This document shows positions 28,128 to 36,381 of a stretch of DNA of 64,000 nt, in pieces (position 1 is the first letter of the stretch; every line of letters starts with the position of its first letter). The stretch is taken from the NCBI GenBank assembly GCA_041874725.1, contig CP097466.1:434001-498000 (forward strand), written 5' to 3'. Origin of the DNA: Duganella sp. BuS-21 (lineage in GTDB: Bacteria; Pseudomonadota; Gammaproteobacteria; Burkholderiales; Burkholderiaceae_D). The translations under genes and the position numbers were made by a program. Below the pieces are notes generated by a model that did not search any database, was not told where the DNA came from, and saw only the letters and a list, made by a program, of their open reading frames with translations.

Positions 28128-28733
28128 ATGTCCAAATCCTTCGCCCAGCTGTGCCTTGTTTCTTCGCTGACCATGCTGGCCAGCGCTTCCGCGTTGGCGC
28201 AAGCGCCGGCCGTTACGGCAGCCGCGCCGGCGGCTGCCGCTGCGCCGGCCAGCTGCCCGGCCATCCTCAAGCAAACCTTCAAGCGCCTGCAGGACGAAGC
28301 GCCGCAGGACTTGTGCCAGTACGCCGGCAAGGTGATCCTGGTGGTGAACACCGCCAGCTACTGCGGCTTCACCAACCAGTACGAAGGACTGGAAGGCCTG
28401 TACGCCAAATACGGCAGCAAGGGTTTTGTGGTGCTGGGCTTCCCCTCCAACGACTTCGGCCAGCAGGAGCCGGGCTCCAGCAAGGAAATCGCCGATTTCT
28501 GCTTCAACACCTATGGCGTGAAGTTCCCGATGTTCGCCAAGTCGGTGGTGTCGGGCAAGGAACCTAATCCGCTGTTCGCCACCCTGATCAAGGCCACCGG
28601 CAAGGCGCCGGCGTGGAACTTCCACAAATACCTGATCGACCGCCAGGGCAATGTGGTGACCAACTTCGGCAGCAAGACCACGCCGAACGATAAGCAGCTG
28701 GTCAGCGCCGTCGAAAAGGCGCTGGGTTCCTAA
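28128..28733 (+). CDS. Secreted glutathione peroxidase family protein
   Basis: The 201-residue protein has an N-terminal signal peptide and an alanine-rich linker (to about residue 40). The glutathione peroxidase fold then shows the peroxidatic cysteine in VVNTASYCGFTNQYEGLE, the second motif GFPSNDFGQQEPG and the late WNFHKYLID tryptophan motif. It reduces peroxides, in bacteria commonly with thioredoxin-like donors rather than glutathione. The signal places it in the periplasm. It converges with the rhodanese gene, overlapping it by 4 bp. Confidence 0.9.
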   Translation: MSKSFAQLCLVSSLTMLASASALAQAPAVTAAAPAAAAAPASCPAILKQTFKRLQDEAPQDLCQYAGKVILVVNTASYCGFTNQYEGLEGLYAKYGSKGFVVLGFPSNDFGQQEPGSSKEIADFCFNTYGVKFPMFAKSVVSGKEPNPLFATLIKATGKAPAWNFHKYLIDRQGNVVTNFGSKTTPNDKQLVSAVEKALGS

Positions 28734-29122
28734 GCCCGCGCCAAGTCGAATCCTTCATCGATCCAGCCGGTAATACCGCCCGGCATCACCTTGACCGGGC
28801 GGCCCAGCTGCGCCAGCCGCACGGCGGCGCGGGCCGCGCCGTTGCAGTGCGGCCCGGCGCAATACACCACGAATAGCGTCTCGGCCGCGAACTCGGCGAT
28901 CTTCGAGCCGATGATCTTGCGGTGCGCCAGGTCCAGCGCGCCCGGCACGTGGCCGGCCGCGTATTTCTCCGTGCCGCGTACATCCAGCAACACGAAATCC
29001 TGCTTGCCGCCGGCGAGGGCATCGTGCACGTCCCAGCAATCGGTTTCGTAGCGGAAGCTGGCTTCAAAGTGGGCCAGGGCGTCGGCGCTGGCGGCGGCGG
29101 GGATGGCGGTAACGTGGGACAT
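28730..29122 (-). CDS. Single-domain rhodanese-like sulfurtransferase
   Basis: The 130-residue protein has one rhodanese domain: FVLLDVRGTEKYAAGHVPGA in the middle and the active-site loop VVYCAGPHCNGAAR, whose first cysteine is the persulfide carrier. It probably moves sulfane sulfur in the cytoplasm. It is divergent, with 96 bp between, from an AraC/GlxA-type regulator, which probably controls it. Confidence 0.85.
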   Translation of the reverse strand: MSHVTAIPAAASADALAHFEASFRYETDCWDVHDALAGGKQDFVLLDVRGTEKYAAGHVPGALDLAHRKIIGSKIAEFAAETLFVVYCAGPHCNGAARAAVRLAQLGRPVKVMPGGITGWIDEGFDLARA

Positions 29123-29218
29123 GCTGAGCTCCTTGGGTGGTGGGCAATGACGTCATTGTGCGCCGCCGCCGCCACAGCCAGAAGTGGCGCACAAGCCAGA
29201 ATGCGGTAAGATTGCGCC

Positions 29219-30172
29219 ATGAAACAACATCTGGTGGTGGCGCTGGCTTACGATCGCCTGTGCACATTCGAGTTCGGCTGCACGGTCGAACTGTTCGCCC
29301 TGGAACGTCCTGAGCTGGGCGTGGACTGGTACGACTTTGCCGTTTGTGCAGTGGAAGAGGGGCCGATCCGCGCCGCCGGCGGCATCATCGTGCAGGCGCC
29401 TTACGCGCCGGAGCTGCTGGCGCTGGCCGACACCATCATCATCCCCGGCTGGCGCGATGCCGACGAACTGCCGCCGCCCCAATTGCTGGACTGGATACGC
29501 GCCGCCCACGCGCGCGGCGCGCGCCTGTGCTCAATCTGCTCGGGTGTGTTCGTGCTGGCAGCCGCCGGCGTGCTGGACGGCCAGCGCGCCACCACGCACT
29601 GGCGTTACGCCGAACGGTTGGCACAGCGTTATCCACAGATCGCCGTGCAGCCCGATGATCTGTATGTGGATAACGGACAAGTGATCACCGCCGCCGGTTC
29701 GGCCGCCGGGCTGGACATGCTGCTGCACCTGGTGCGGCGCGACCACGGCGCCAAGGTCGGCAACCTGGTGGCGCAGCGGCTGGTGGTGGCGCCGCACCGC
29801 GAGGGCGGGCAGGCGCAGTTTGTGCCGCGCCCCATGGCGCAGGGCGAGCAGGGCCGGCTGTCGAAACTGATGGACTGGCTGCGCAGCCATCCCGCGCTCC
29901 CACACACCGTGGCCAGCATGGCCGAACGCGCCGCCATGAGCCCGCGCACCCTGCAGCGCCAGTTTCAGCAGGCTACCGGCTACGGCCCGGTGGAGTGGCT
30001 GATCCGCGAACGGGTGGCCATCGTCAAGGACATGCTGGAGCAGCCGGATGTGCCGCTGACCCAGATCGCCGAGCGCGCCGGCTTCGGTTCCGAAGAGTCG
30101 CTGCGCCATCATTTCCGCCGGCTGACCGCCACCACACCGGGCGCCTACCGCAAGCGCTTCGTGCTCACCTGA
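29219..30172 (+). CDS. ftrA: GlxA/FtrA-type AraC family transcriptional regulator
   Basis: The 317-residue protein joins an N-terminal DJ-1/PfpI-like domain (about residues 5-170, with SICSGVFVLAAAGVLDG) to a C-terminal AraC double helix-turn-helix (about 215-315: MAERAAMSPRTLQRQFQQAT and LTQIAERAGFGSEESLRHHF). The PfpI-like part has a cysteine at the expected nucleophile position, although in these regulators it usually acts as a sensor. The divergent rhodanese gene is the likely target. The symbol ftrA is a best match and not certain. Confidence 0.82.
   Translation: MKQHLVVALAYDRLCTFEFGCTVELFALERPELGVDWYDFAVCAVEEGPIRAAGGIIVQAPYAPELLALADTIIIPGWRDADELPPPQLLDWIRAAHARGARLCSICSGVFVLAAAGVLDGQRATTHWRYAERLAQRYPQIAVQPDDLYVDNGQVITAAGSAAGLDMLLHLVRRDHGAKVGNLVAQRLVVAPHREGGQAQFVPRPMAQGEQGRLSKLMDWLRSHPALPHTVASMAERAAMSPRTLQRQFQQATGYGPVEWLIRERVAIVKDMLEQPDVPLTQIAERAGFGSEESLRHHFRRLTATTPGAYRKRFVLT
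29629..29673. promoter_or_regulatory. Inverted pair of perfect DnaA boxes inside the GlxA-type gene
   Basis: TTATCCACA at 29629-29637 and its reverse complement TGTGGATAA at 29665-29673 are separated by 27 bp. Single perfect boxes also occur at 8992-9000, 20781-20789 and 25004-25012. All are inside coding sequence, so chance or titration sites are as likely as origin function. Confidence 0.4.
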
Positions 30173-30193
30173 TTCGTCAACGGCCCTGAATAG

Positions 30194-32044
30194 TCATCGA
30201 CCTGTCAACGTGGCGCGCACGGCGCCGCGCAGTGCGTTGCAGATGACCAGGTCTTCTGCCGCCTCCAGCATGGCGCGCGTGATGACGGCGACGCTGGCGT
30301 TCCAGTCCGGATCCTCCAGCAGCACGCCGCGCATCACGCCAGGCAGCACGCCGCTGTCCAGCGGCGGCGTGAGCCAACGGCCGTCCACTTGCACGAACAC
30401 GCTGCTGCGTCCACCTTCCGTCAATTCCCCGCGCTGGTTGAAGAACAGGGTGTCGAACGCGCCTTGCGCTTCGGCGTCGCGCCAGGCGGCGTCGTAGCGC
30501 GCGCGGATGCTGGTTTTGTGGCGCAGGAACAGGTCGTCGCTGCTGGTGGCGTCGTCGGCCAGCAGCACGCGTACCGGTTCGACCAGCGGCGATAGCGGCG
30601 CGTGCTGCACCGAGAACGCGCCGGCTGGATTGAGCGCCAGCCGCACCCGGTAGGCCGTGTGTTCCGGCTCCAGCATGGCGCTGGCGGCGTCCATATAGGC
30701 CTTGGCCGCCTGCTCGTCCCACGGGAAGCCGAAGTAGACGGCCGATGCCGCCAGGCGTTTCAGATGCCGCTCGCGGTGGCGTATGCCGCCGCCCGGCGTG
30801 CCGTACATGGTCTCGAAAATATCGAAGTCGTTTTGCAGGCCGGTGAGGAAGCGCGCCTTGAGCTTGCACTCGGCGTATTCGTCGAGCGCGTCGCTGTCGA
30901 AGACGATGCCGGCGCCCACACCCATTTCGCCGGCGCGCACGCCGTCCGCGCCTTGCGGTTGCAAGGTCAGCGTGCGGATCGGCACCGACATGCAGAAGTC
31001 GCCCACCCGGCCATCCTGGCGCGGATCGAACCAGCCGATGGCGCCGGTGTAGATGCCGCGCGCATCCGGCTCGAGCTCGCGGATGATTTCCATGGTGCGG
31101 CGTTTCGGCGCGCCGGTGATGGAGCCGCAGGGGTAGAGCGCGTCGAAGATGGCGGCCAGCGTGGCGTCTGCGCGCAGTTGCGCGGTGATGGTCGAGGTCA
31201 TCTGCAGCACGCTGGCGTAGCGGTGCACCTCGAACAGCGCCGGCACCTCCACACTGCCGGTGACGGCCACGCGCGCGATGTCGTTGCGCAGCAGGTCGAC
31301 GATCATTAAATTTTCGGCGCGGTTTTTCGGATCGGCCGCCAGGTTGGTGGCGCGCAGGATGTTTTCGGCCTGCTGTGTGGACGGCGCGGCGGGCGCCGTG
31401 CCTTTCATCGGCCGCGCGGTCAGCACGCCGCCGGCGTGGCGCACGAACAGCTCGGGCGACAGCGATAGCACGGCGCCGCCGTCTTCCAGGCCGATCAGGG
31501 CGCCGTAAGGCACCGGTTGGCGGCCGCGCAGGCGCGCGTACAAGGCGTGTATACCGCCGAAGGCGTCGAAGCGCAGCCGGTAGGTGTAGTTGACCTGGTA
31601 GGTGTCGCCGGCCGCGATGTAGTCGTGGATGCGCGCCAGCGCCGCGCTGAACGCATCCTGGTCGATATTGGCGCGGATGTTGGCGATGCCGGCCGGGCGC
31701 TCGATCGGGAACGAGCGCGCCGCCAGCCAGTCGGCCACTTCGGCGGCCGTCAGCAGCGTGCAGCAGTTGAACAGCAGGATCTGCGCCAGCGGCACGCTGC
31801 GCGCCGTGGGAACCTGGGCAGGGGCCAGCGCCAGCAGCTGCTCGCCCAATTCATAGCTGCACACGCTGACCGCGTATTCGCCGCGCGCCAGCGCCGCCTG
31901 CATCTGTTCCAGCACCTGCGGCCACGCGGCGATATCCTCGCAGCGCAGCGTGGCGGTGTGGCCGGTGTAGAGGCGGGAACGGCTGCCTGCCTGCGTGGCT
32001 TCCGGGCTGGCGTCGTCCAGCAGGGCGAATACTTCGGTGGTCAT
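30194..32044 (-). CDS. pabBC: Bifunctional aminodeoxychorismate synthase component I / 4-amino-4-deoxychorismate lyase
   Basis: The 616-residue fusion makes p-aminobenzoate for folate. Residues 1 to about 380 form the chorismate-binding PabB part (GDTYQVNYTYRLRF, MKGTAPA, RAENLMIVDLLRNDIARV, YPCGSITGAPKRRTMEII). From about residue 400 a class IV aminotransferase-fold PabC part follows (FDIFETMYGTPGGGIRHRE, the likely PLP lysine in LRHKTSIRARYD, GELTEGGRSSVFVQ). Such PabB-PabC fusions are common in Burkholderiales. The separate PabA glutaminase is not here. It lies 2 bp downstream of slmA. Confidence 0.93.
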   Translation of the reverse strand: MTTEVFALLDDASPEATQAGSRSRLYTGHTATLRCEDIAAWPQVLEQMQAALARGEYAVSVCSYELGEQLLALAPAQVPTARSVPLAQILLFNCCTLLTAAEVADWLAARSFPIERPAGIANIRANIDQDAFSAALARIHDYIAAGDTYQVNYTYRLRFDAFGGIHALYARLRGRQPVPYGALIGLEDGGAVLSLSPELFVRHAGGVLTARPMKGTAPAAPSTQQAENILRATNLAADPKNRAENLMIVDLLRNDIARVAVTGSVEVPALFEVHRYASVLQMTSTITAQLRADATLAAIFDALYPCGSITGAPKRRTMEIIRELEPDARGIYTGAIGWFDPRQDGRVGDFCMSVPIRTLTLQPQGADGVRAGEMGVGAGIVFDSDALDEYAECKLKARFLTGLQNDFDIFETMYGTPGGGIRHRERHLKRLAASAVYFGFPWDEQAAKAYMDAASAMLEPEHTAYRVRLALNPAGAFSVQHAPLSPLVEPVRVLLADDATSSDDLFLRHKTSIRARYDAAWRDAEAQGAFDTLFFNQRGELTEGGRSSVFVQVDGRWLTPPLDSGVLPGVMRGVLLEDPDWNASVAVITRAMLEAAEDLVICNALRGAVRATLTGR

Positions 32045-32046
32045 TT

Positions 32047-32622
32047 TTACGATAACAGCAGGGTGATTTGCACCGCCGCGTCCTGCGCCGGATTGTTTTT
32101 GAAGCCGCTTTTGGCGTAACGATGCCAGCGGCCGATGACGAAGCTGGCCAGCATGCCGGCGCGCGCCGCCACGTCGGCTTCGTGCGCGCGGCCTTCGCCG
32201 ACCGCCACGCGCAAAGCCTGTTTCAGCGCCAGCTCCACGCGGTCGTAGAACTGGTTCATGCGCAGTTGCAGGCGTTCGTCTTCATTCACCAGCGCATCGC
32301 CGATCAGCACCCGCGTCATGCCGGGATTCTGGCTGGCGAAGTTCAGCAGCATGGCGACGATGGCGCGCGCCTGCGCCAAACCATCATCCTGGCGTTCGGC
32401 GATCTGGTTGATCAGGCCGAAGACGGTGGTCTCGATGAATTCGATCAGACCCTCGAACATCTGCGCCTTGCTGGCGAAATGCCGGTACAGCGCGGCCTCG
32501 GAAAACTCCAGCTTGCGCGCCAGGGCGGCGGTGGTGATCTTGTCGCCCTTGGGCTGTTCCAGCATCTCCGCCAGCGCCTGCAGGATGTGCAAACGGCGCT
32601 GGCCCGGCGGTGTGCTTGCCAT
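32047..32622 (-). CDS. slmA: Nucleoid occlusion factor SlmA (TetR family)
   Basis: SlmA binds specific chromosomal sites and blocks FtsZ assembly over the nucleoid. The 191-residue protein starts at 32622 (MASTPPGQRRLHILQALAEM) and has the TetR helix-turn-helix ITTAALARKLEFSEAALYRHF at about residues 28-48. The all-helical C-terminal domain ends in FVIGRWHRYAKSGFKNNP. The frame is open further upstream but that part lacks similarity. It sits in an argB-HAD-slmA neighbourhood typical of the order. An SlmA-site-like sequence occurs at 39181. Confidence 0.9.
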   Translation of the reverse strand: MASTPPGQRRLHILQALAEMLEQPKGDKITTAALARKLEFSEAALYRHFASKAQMFEGLIEFIETTVFGLINQIAERQDDGLAQARAIVAMLLNFASQNPGMTRVLIGDALVNEDERLQLRMNQFYDRVELALKQALRVAVGEGRAHEADVAARAGMLASFVIGRWHRYAKSGFKNNPAQDAAVQITLLLS

Positions 32623-32654
32623 ATGGTCTCGCAGGTTAAATGAATAGGTTCTCG

Positions 32655-33380
32655 TCAACGCAGGTGGTGCACACGCGCCGCCAGGTTCCTGACAGATTTT
32701 ACTTTGACATCGACGTAAGCGGGGCGAATTAAGCGCTTTTGCGGATGGGCCAGGCCGGCCGTGTCGCCGACCGTCAGGTATTGCGTGACCCACGCCGTGC
32801 GCATGCCGATTTCACGCGCGCTGCGCAGGTTGGCCAGCGTGTCTTCGACCAGGATGCAGCGGCCGGCCGTGAGCTGGTGGCGGCGCAGCAGCTTGTGCAG
32901 CATCAGCTTGGACGGCTTGGGCCGCATGTGGCGGTGTACGGTCATCGCTTCAACCGAGACGTGGTGCTGGAACTGGCGCTGCAGCCCGAGATGGCGCAAC
33001 ACCTGCGTCGAATAGCGGTGTGGCGCGTTGGTCAGCAGGATCTTGCGGCCGGGCAGGCGGCGCAGCAGCTGGCGCAGTCCGCGCTCGGCGCGGATCATGG
33101 ACGGCAGGTCGTCGAAGCGGTGGGTCTCTTCGAGGAAGTGCGCGGCCGTCACGCCGTGATGCTTGACCACGCCCAGCGTGGTGGCGCCATAGCGTTGCCA
33201 GTACATGGTGCGCGTGGCGTTGACCAGGTCTTCGCCGGCGGGCGTGAGGCCGTCTCCCAGCAGGCGTGCCAGGTAGCTGTTCATGCCGGCCATGATCGCG
33301 GGGAAGATGGCGTGCGAGGCGTTGTGCAGCGTGTTATCGAGATCAAACAGCCACACGGGCGAGGAGCGAGTAATATTCAC
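32655..33380 (-). CDS. HAD family pyrimidine 5'-nucleotidase
   Basis: The 241-residue protein has HAD motif I WLFDLDNTLHNA near the start, motif II ILLTNAP near residue 125 and a late LVEDTLANL acidic motif. Relatives dephosphorylate pyrimidine nucleotides or act as phosphoglycolate-type phosphatases. I chose the GTG at 33380 (VNITRSSPVWLF). A longer frame reaches an ATG at 33458, but its extra residues are encoded by the adjacent miniature transposable element and are an artefact. Confidence 0.85.
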   Translation of the reverse strand: MNITRSSPVWLFDLDNTLHNASHAIFPAIMAGMNSYLARLLGDGLTPAGEDLVNATRTMYWQRYGATTLGVVKHHGVTAAHFLEETHRFDDLPSMIRAERGLRQLLRRLPGRKILLTNAPHRYSTQVLRHLGLQRQFQHHVSVEAMTVHRHMRPKPSKLMLHKLLRRHQLTAGRCILVEDTLANLRSAREIGMRTAWVTQYLTVGDTAGLAHPQKRLIRPAYVDVKVKSVRNLAARVHHLR

Positions 33381-33389
33381 GTCATACCT

Positions 33390-33523
33390 TAATGCCGTTA
33401 AGTTAAGCTGAAAATAGGCTTCGTCATTCCCGCGCATGCGGGAATCCATGAGGCGCATGCCCGGCTAACTCAGCATGGATCCCGGCTTTCGCCGGGACGA
33501 CATCGCTTAACTTAACGGCATTA
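33390..33523. mobile_element. Miniature inverted-repeat element, copy 1, with 11-bp target duplication
   Basis: The 134-bp element has perfect 19-bp terminal inverted repeats (TAATGCCGTTAAGTTAAGC). It is flanked by the direct repeat ACGTCATACCT (33379-33389 and 33524-33534). Inside are two small palindromes, ATTCCC-N8-GGGAAT and CCCGGCTTTCGCCGGG. There is no coding capacity for a transposase. It is inserted between the divergent HAD and TraB/GumN genes, whose starts it separates. A second copy is at 61354. Confidence 0.93.
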
Positions 33524-33550
33524 ACGTCATACCTACCAATAAAGGAAATC

Positions 33551-34453
33551 ATGCAGCGCCAGATTATATTGATGTTCTTTAGTTTGTTCTTTTTTGTGGT
33601 GGGAAGCCCTGGCGCCGCCGAACAGGCGCCGGCGCAAAATCGCGGCGCCTTGTTCAAGGTGCAGCAGCAGGGTGGGCAGACCATTTATCTGTTCGGCACC
33701 ATTCACGTGGGCGCCAGGGATTTCTATCCGCTGGAGCCGCGCCTGGCCGGCTTGCTGAAACAGGCGCCGGTGCTGGCGCTGGAGATCGATCCGCTGGGCG
33801 ATCCGCAAAAGCTGGCGCGCGCGGTGCAGCGCCACGGTTTGAGCAACAAGGCTGCGGCGGCCATGCCGCCGGCCCTGCGCCAGCGCCTTGATCGTTTGCT
33901 CCGGCAGTACAACATCGACGCGGACGCGGTGGCGAGCATGAAGCCCTGGCTGCTGGCCAGCCTGCTGACCGTGAGCGAATTCGCCACGCAGGGCTATGAA
34001 GCGTCGCTGGCGGTGGATGCGCACTTGTCGAAACAGGCGCACGCCGCCGGCCAGAAAATCGTCGAGCTGGAATCGGCCGACAGCCAGATGGCGCTGTTCG
34101 ACAGGATGACGCCGGCCGAACAGCTGCAGTTCCTGCAGGAGGCCATCGCCGGCATCGAGGACAAGGAGCAGGCCGGCCAGGCGCGCGAGATCGCCGACGC
34201 CTGGCGCAAAGCCGACGTGCAGGCGCTGGACGCGCTGGCGCGCAAGGCGGAGCAGGACGATACGTTTTCAGGCCGCTTCGTGCAGCAGGTGCTGCTGGAA
34301 GGACGCAATCCGACGCTGGCCGACAGTGTGGTCAACTTGATGGCGCGTGAAAACAACAGTGTGGCGGCGATCGGCGTGCTGCATCTGGTCGGAAAAACCA
34401 GCGTGCCGGAACTGCTGCGCAAACGCGGGCTGAGCGTGGAGCGGATATACTAG
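33551..34453 (+). CDS. TraB/GumN family protein, exported
   Basis: The 300-residue protein has an N-terminal hydrophobic signal (residues 5-22). The family's paired motifs are LFGTIHVGARDFYPLE near residue 47 and the late AAIGVLHLVGKTSVPELL, which form the two halves of the active-site fold related to Tiki-like metal-dependent peptidases. It probably acts in the periplasm, but no substrate is known. The MITE lies directly upstream. Its transcript would run antisense over tRNA-Thr before reaching a terminator at 34570. Confidence 0.82.
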   Translation: MQRQIILMFFSLFFFVVGSPGAAEQAPAQNRGALFKVQQQGGQTIYLFGTIHVGARDFYPLEPRLAGLLKQAPVLALEIDPLGDPQKLARAVQRHGLSNKAAAAMPPALRQRLDRLLRQYNIDADAVASMKPWLLASLLTVSEFATQGYEASLAVDAHLSKQAHAAGQKIVELESADSQMALFDRMTPAEQLQFLQEAIAGIEDKEQAGQAREIADAWRKADVQALDALARKAEQDDTFSGRFVQQVLLEGRNPTLADSVVNLMARENNSVAAIGVLHLVGKTSVPELLRKRGLSVERIY

Positions 34454-34484
34454 ATTTTTTGGGGGGAGGGCACAACAGAAGAGA

Positions 34485-34559
<75 letters not shown>

Positions 34560-34569
34560 ATACAAATGT

Positions 34570-34606
34570 GGCGGTTCACCGAAGTCCGGCGAGACCGCCT
34601 TTTTTT
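34570..34606 (+). terminator. Probable terminator for plus-strand transcription behind tRNA-Thr
   Basis: GGCGGT (34570-34575) and ACCGCC (34594-34599) form a 6-bp stem followed by seven Ts. The T-tract orientation fits transcripts from the TraB/GumN gene that have crossed the tRNA antisense, and it ends right at the argB stop. Confidence 0.55.
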
Positions 34607-35529
34607 CAGTGAGACCGGATCATAGTGCCAAATGCCTGTTCGGTCAAGACTTCCAGCAACAAAGAGTGCTCGATGCGACCATCGATGATGTGCACCGTGT
34701 TCACGCCGGACTTGGCGGCGTCCAGGGCTGATGAAATTTTAGGCAGCATGCCGCCCGAGATGGTGCCATCGGCGAACATTTCGTCGATTTCACGGGCTGA
34801 CAGGTCGGTCACCAGATTGCCCTGCTTGTCCTGCACGCCGGCGATGTTGGTCATCATGATCAACTTTTCGGCTTTCAGGATTTCCGCGATCTTGCCGGCG
34901 ACGACGTCGGCGTTGATGTTGTAGGCCTGGCCGTCCTGGCCGAAGCCGATCGGCGAGATGATCGGAATGAAGGCGTCGTCCTGCAGCGCCTTGACCACGG
35001 CCGGGTTGATCGCTTCGATTTCGCCGACGAAGCCGATGTCGAGCGTCTGGCCCGGATTTTCCTTGTCCGGCATGGCCATCTTGCGGGCGCGGATCAGGCC
35101 GCCATCCTTGCCGGTCAGGCCGACCGCCTGGCCGCCGTAGTGGTTGATCAGCATCACGATGTCCTGCTGGACTTCGCCGCCCAGCACCCACTCCACCACT
35201 TCCATGGTTTCTTCGTCGGTAATGCGCATGCCTTGCACAAAGGTGCCTTGCTTGCCGATTTTCTTCAGCGCGTTGTCGATCTGCGGACCGCCGCCGTGTA
35301 CGACCACCGGATTCATGCCGACCAGCTTGAGCAAAATGACATCGCGCGCGAAGCCGTGTTTCAGGCGTTCGTCGGTCATGGCGTTGCCGCCGTATTTGAT
35401 GACGATGGTTTTGCCGTGGTAATTACGGATGTAAGGAAGAGCCTCAGCCAAAATCTGCGCCTTGATCTGCGGAGAGACCGCGGTCAAATCGTCATTCATG
35501 CCTAAGTTCAAGTTGGTCAGTTGGGTCAT
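34606..35529 (-). CDS. argB: Acetylglutamate kinase
   Basis: ArgB phosphorylates N-acetylglutamate in arginine synthesis. The 307-residue protein has the amino-acid-kinase motifs [10 protein letters not shown] near residue 43, [11 protein letters not shown] near 75 and [14 protein letters not shown], plus the C-terminal [17 protein letters not shown] glycine/lysine region. The first Met gives a slightly long N-terminus. An internal Met at residue 11 (MNDDL) is possible. Confidence 0.95.
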   Translation of the reverse strand: MTQLTNLNLGMNDDLTAVSPQIKAQILAEALPYIRNYHGKTIVIKYGGNAMTDERLKHGFARDVILLKLVGMNPVVVHGGGPQIDNALKKIGKQGTFVQGMRITDEETMEVVEWVLGGEVQQDIVMLINHYGGQAVGLTGKDGGLIRARKMAMPDKENPGQTLDIGFVGEIEAINPAVVKALQDDAFIPIISPIGFGQDGQAYNINADVVAGKIAEILKAEKLIMMTNIAGVQDKQGNLVTDLSAREIDEMFADGTISGGMLPKISSALDAAKSGVNTVHIIDGRIEHSLLLEVLTEQAFGTMIRSH

Positions 35530-35675
35530 GGCGAGTCCGGTAGAAAGATTTTGGGCGCAATTTTACAGCCTGCGAGCGCATCAAGTACGCATTATAGGGC
35601 CTTCCGGTTGTATTTTCCCGGAAGCTCAGTTAGGCTCGTCGGTCATGATTGCCATCGACATAACGGGATGAAGCC

Positions 35676-35894
35676 ATGAGTACCTGTTCCCGCTGCGGCG
35701 CGGCGTTCTCGTGCGGCATGACGGACGCCGATTCGTCGGCCCCCGCGCAGCCCTGCTGGTGCACTTACCTGCCGCCCGCCGTGGCCGTCCCCGCCGCCGC
35801 CGGCGCCAGTTGCTGGTGCCCCGACTGCCTGAGGCAGCACATCATTGATCATCCTCAAACGTTGCCTTCCTCCGCGCCTGACAATAGCGAATAA
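35676..35894 (+). CDS. Cysteine-rich CWC family protein
   Basis: This 72-residue protein has paired cysteines (CSRCGAAFSC near the start, PCWC and CWCPDC later), matching the small cysteine-rich CWC family and implying a bound metal, probably zinc. The function of the family is unknown to me. It is divergent from argB and 22 bp before the coiled-coil protein gene. Confidence 0.75.
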   Translation: MSTCSRCGAAFSCGMTDADSSAPAQPCWCTYLPPAVAVPAAAGASCWCPDCLRQHIIDHPQTLPSSAPDNSE

Positions 35895-35916
35895 AACCTT
35901 CGCAAGGAGCGCGCTA

Positions 35917-36381
35917 GTGAACCCGACCTCGCTTGACAAACAAAGTGGCGCGGCAGACGATGAACCTATCGTCCGCATCGTGCGGCTGGAGACGCAGATG
36001 GATAACGTCACTGAAGCCATCCTTTCCCTGCAGCGTACGCAGGCCGCTCAGCATCAGGCCATGATGCAGGAGTTTGCCGCGCTGCGCGAAAGGATCGACA
36101 CCATCCAGCGTGAAGAAAGAGAAGCGCGAGAACGTTTTGAGCAGCGCATGGCGGAGCGACAGGAGCGTTTCGAGCAGCACATCATCGACCGGCTGGAGCG
36201 TTCAGATCATCACGTCACCGACCGGCTGGAGCGTTCAGATCATCACGTCACCGACCGGCTGGATCGTTTCGGGCAGCACATTTCCACCCGCCTGGACCGG
36301 CTGACCTTGTGGGTGGCCGGACTCGTGATGGCCAATGTGCTCGCCGTAGCCAGCCTGTTCGCACGCATTGCGGTGACCTGA
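35917..36381 (+). CDS. Coiled-coil protein with C-terminal membrane helix and internal tandem repeat
   Basis: The GTG start at 35917 follows AAGGAG by 7 bp and gives 154 residues. A charged central coiled coil contains repeats built on RLERSDHHVTD and shorter REERFEQ-like variants, and the protein ends in a hydrophobic helix (LWVAGLVMANVLAVASLFA). An exact 33-bp unit occurs twice in tandem at about 36189-36254. The form suggests an inner-membrane-anchored rod. No function is recognised. Confidence 0.65.
   Translation: MNPTSLDKQSGAADDEPIVRIVRLETQMDNVTEAILSLQRTQAAQHQAMMQEFAALRERIDTIQREEREARERFEQRMAERQERFEQHIIDRLERSDHHVTDRLERSDHHVTDRLDRFGQHISTRLDRLTLWVAGLVMANVLAVASLFARIAVT

Noticed and set aside
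33381..33458. Longer N-terminus for the HAD phosphatase and an antisense frame reading VIPAKAGIHAE
   Set aside because: Both are encoded by the MITE and not by the ancestral gene. The frame merely stays open through the insertion.
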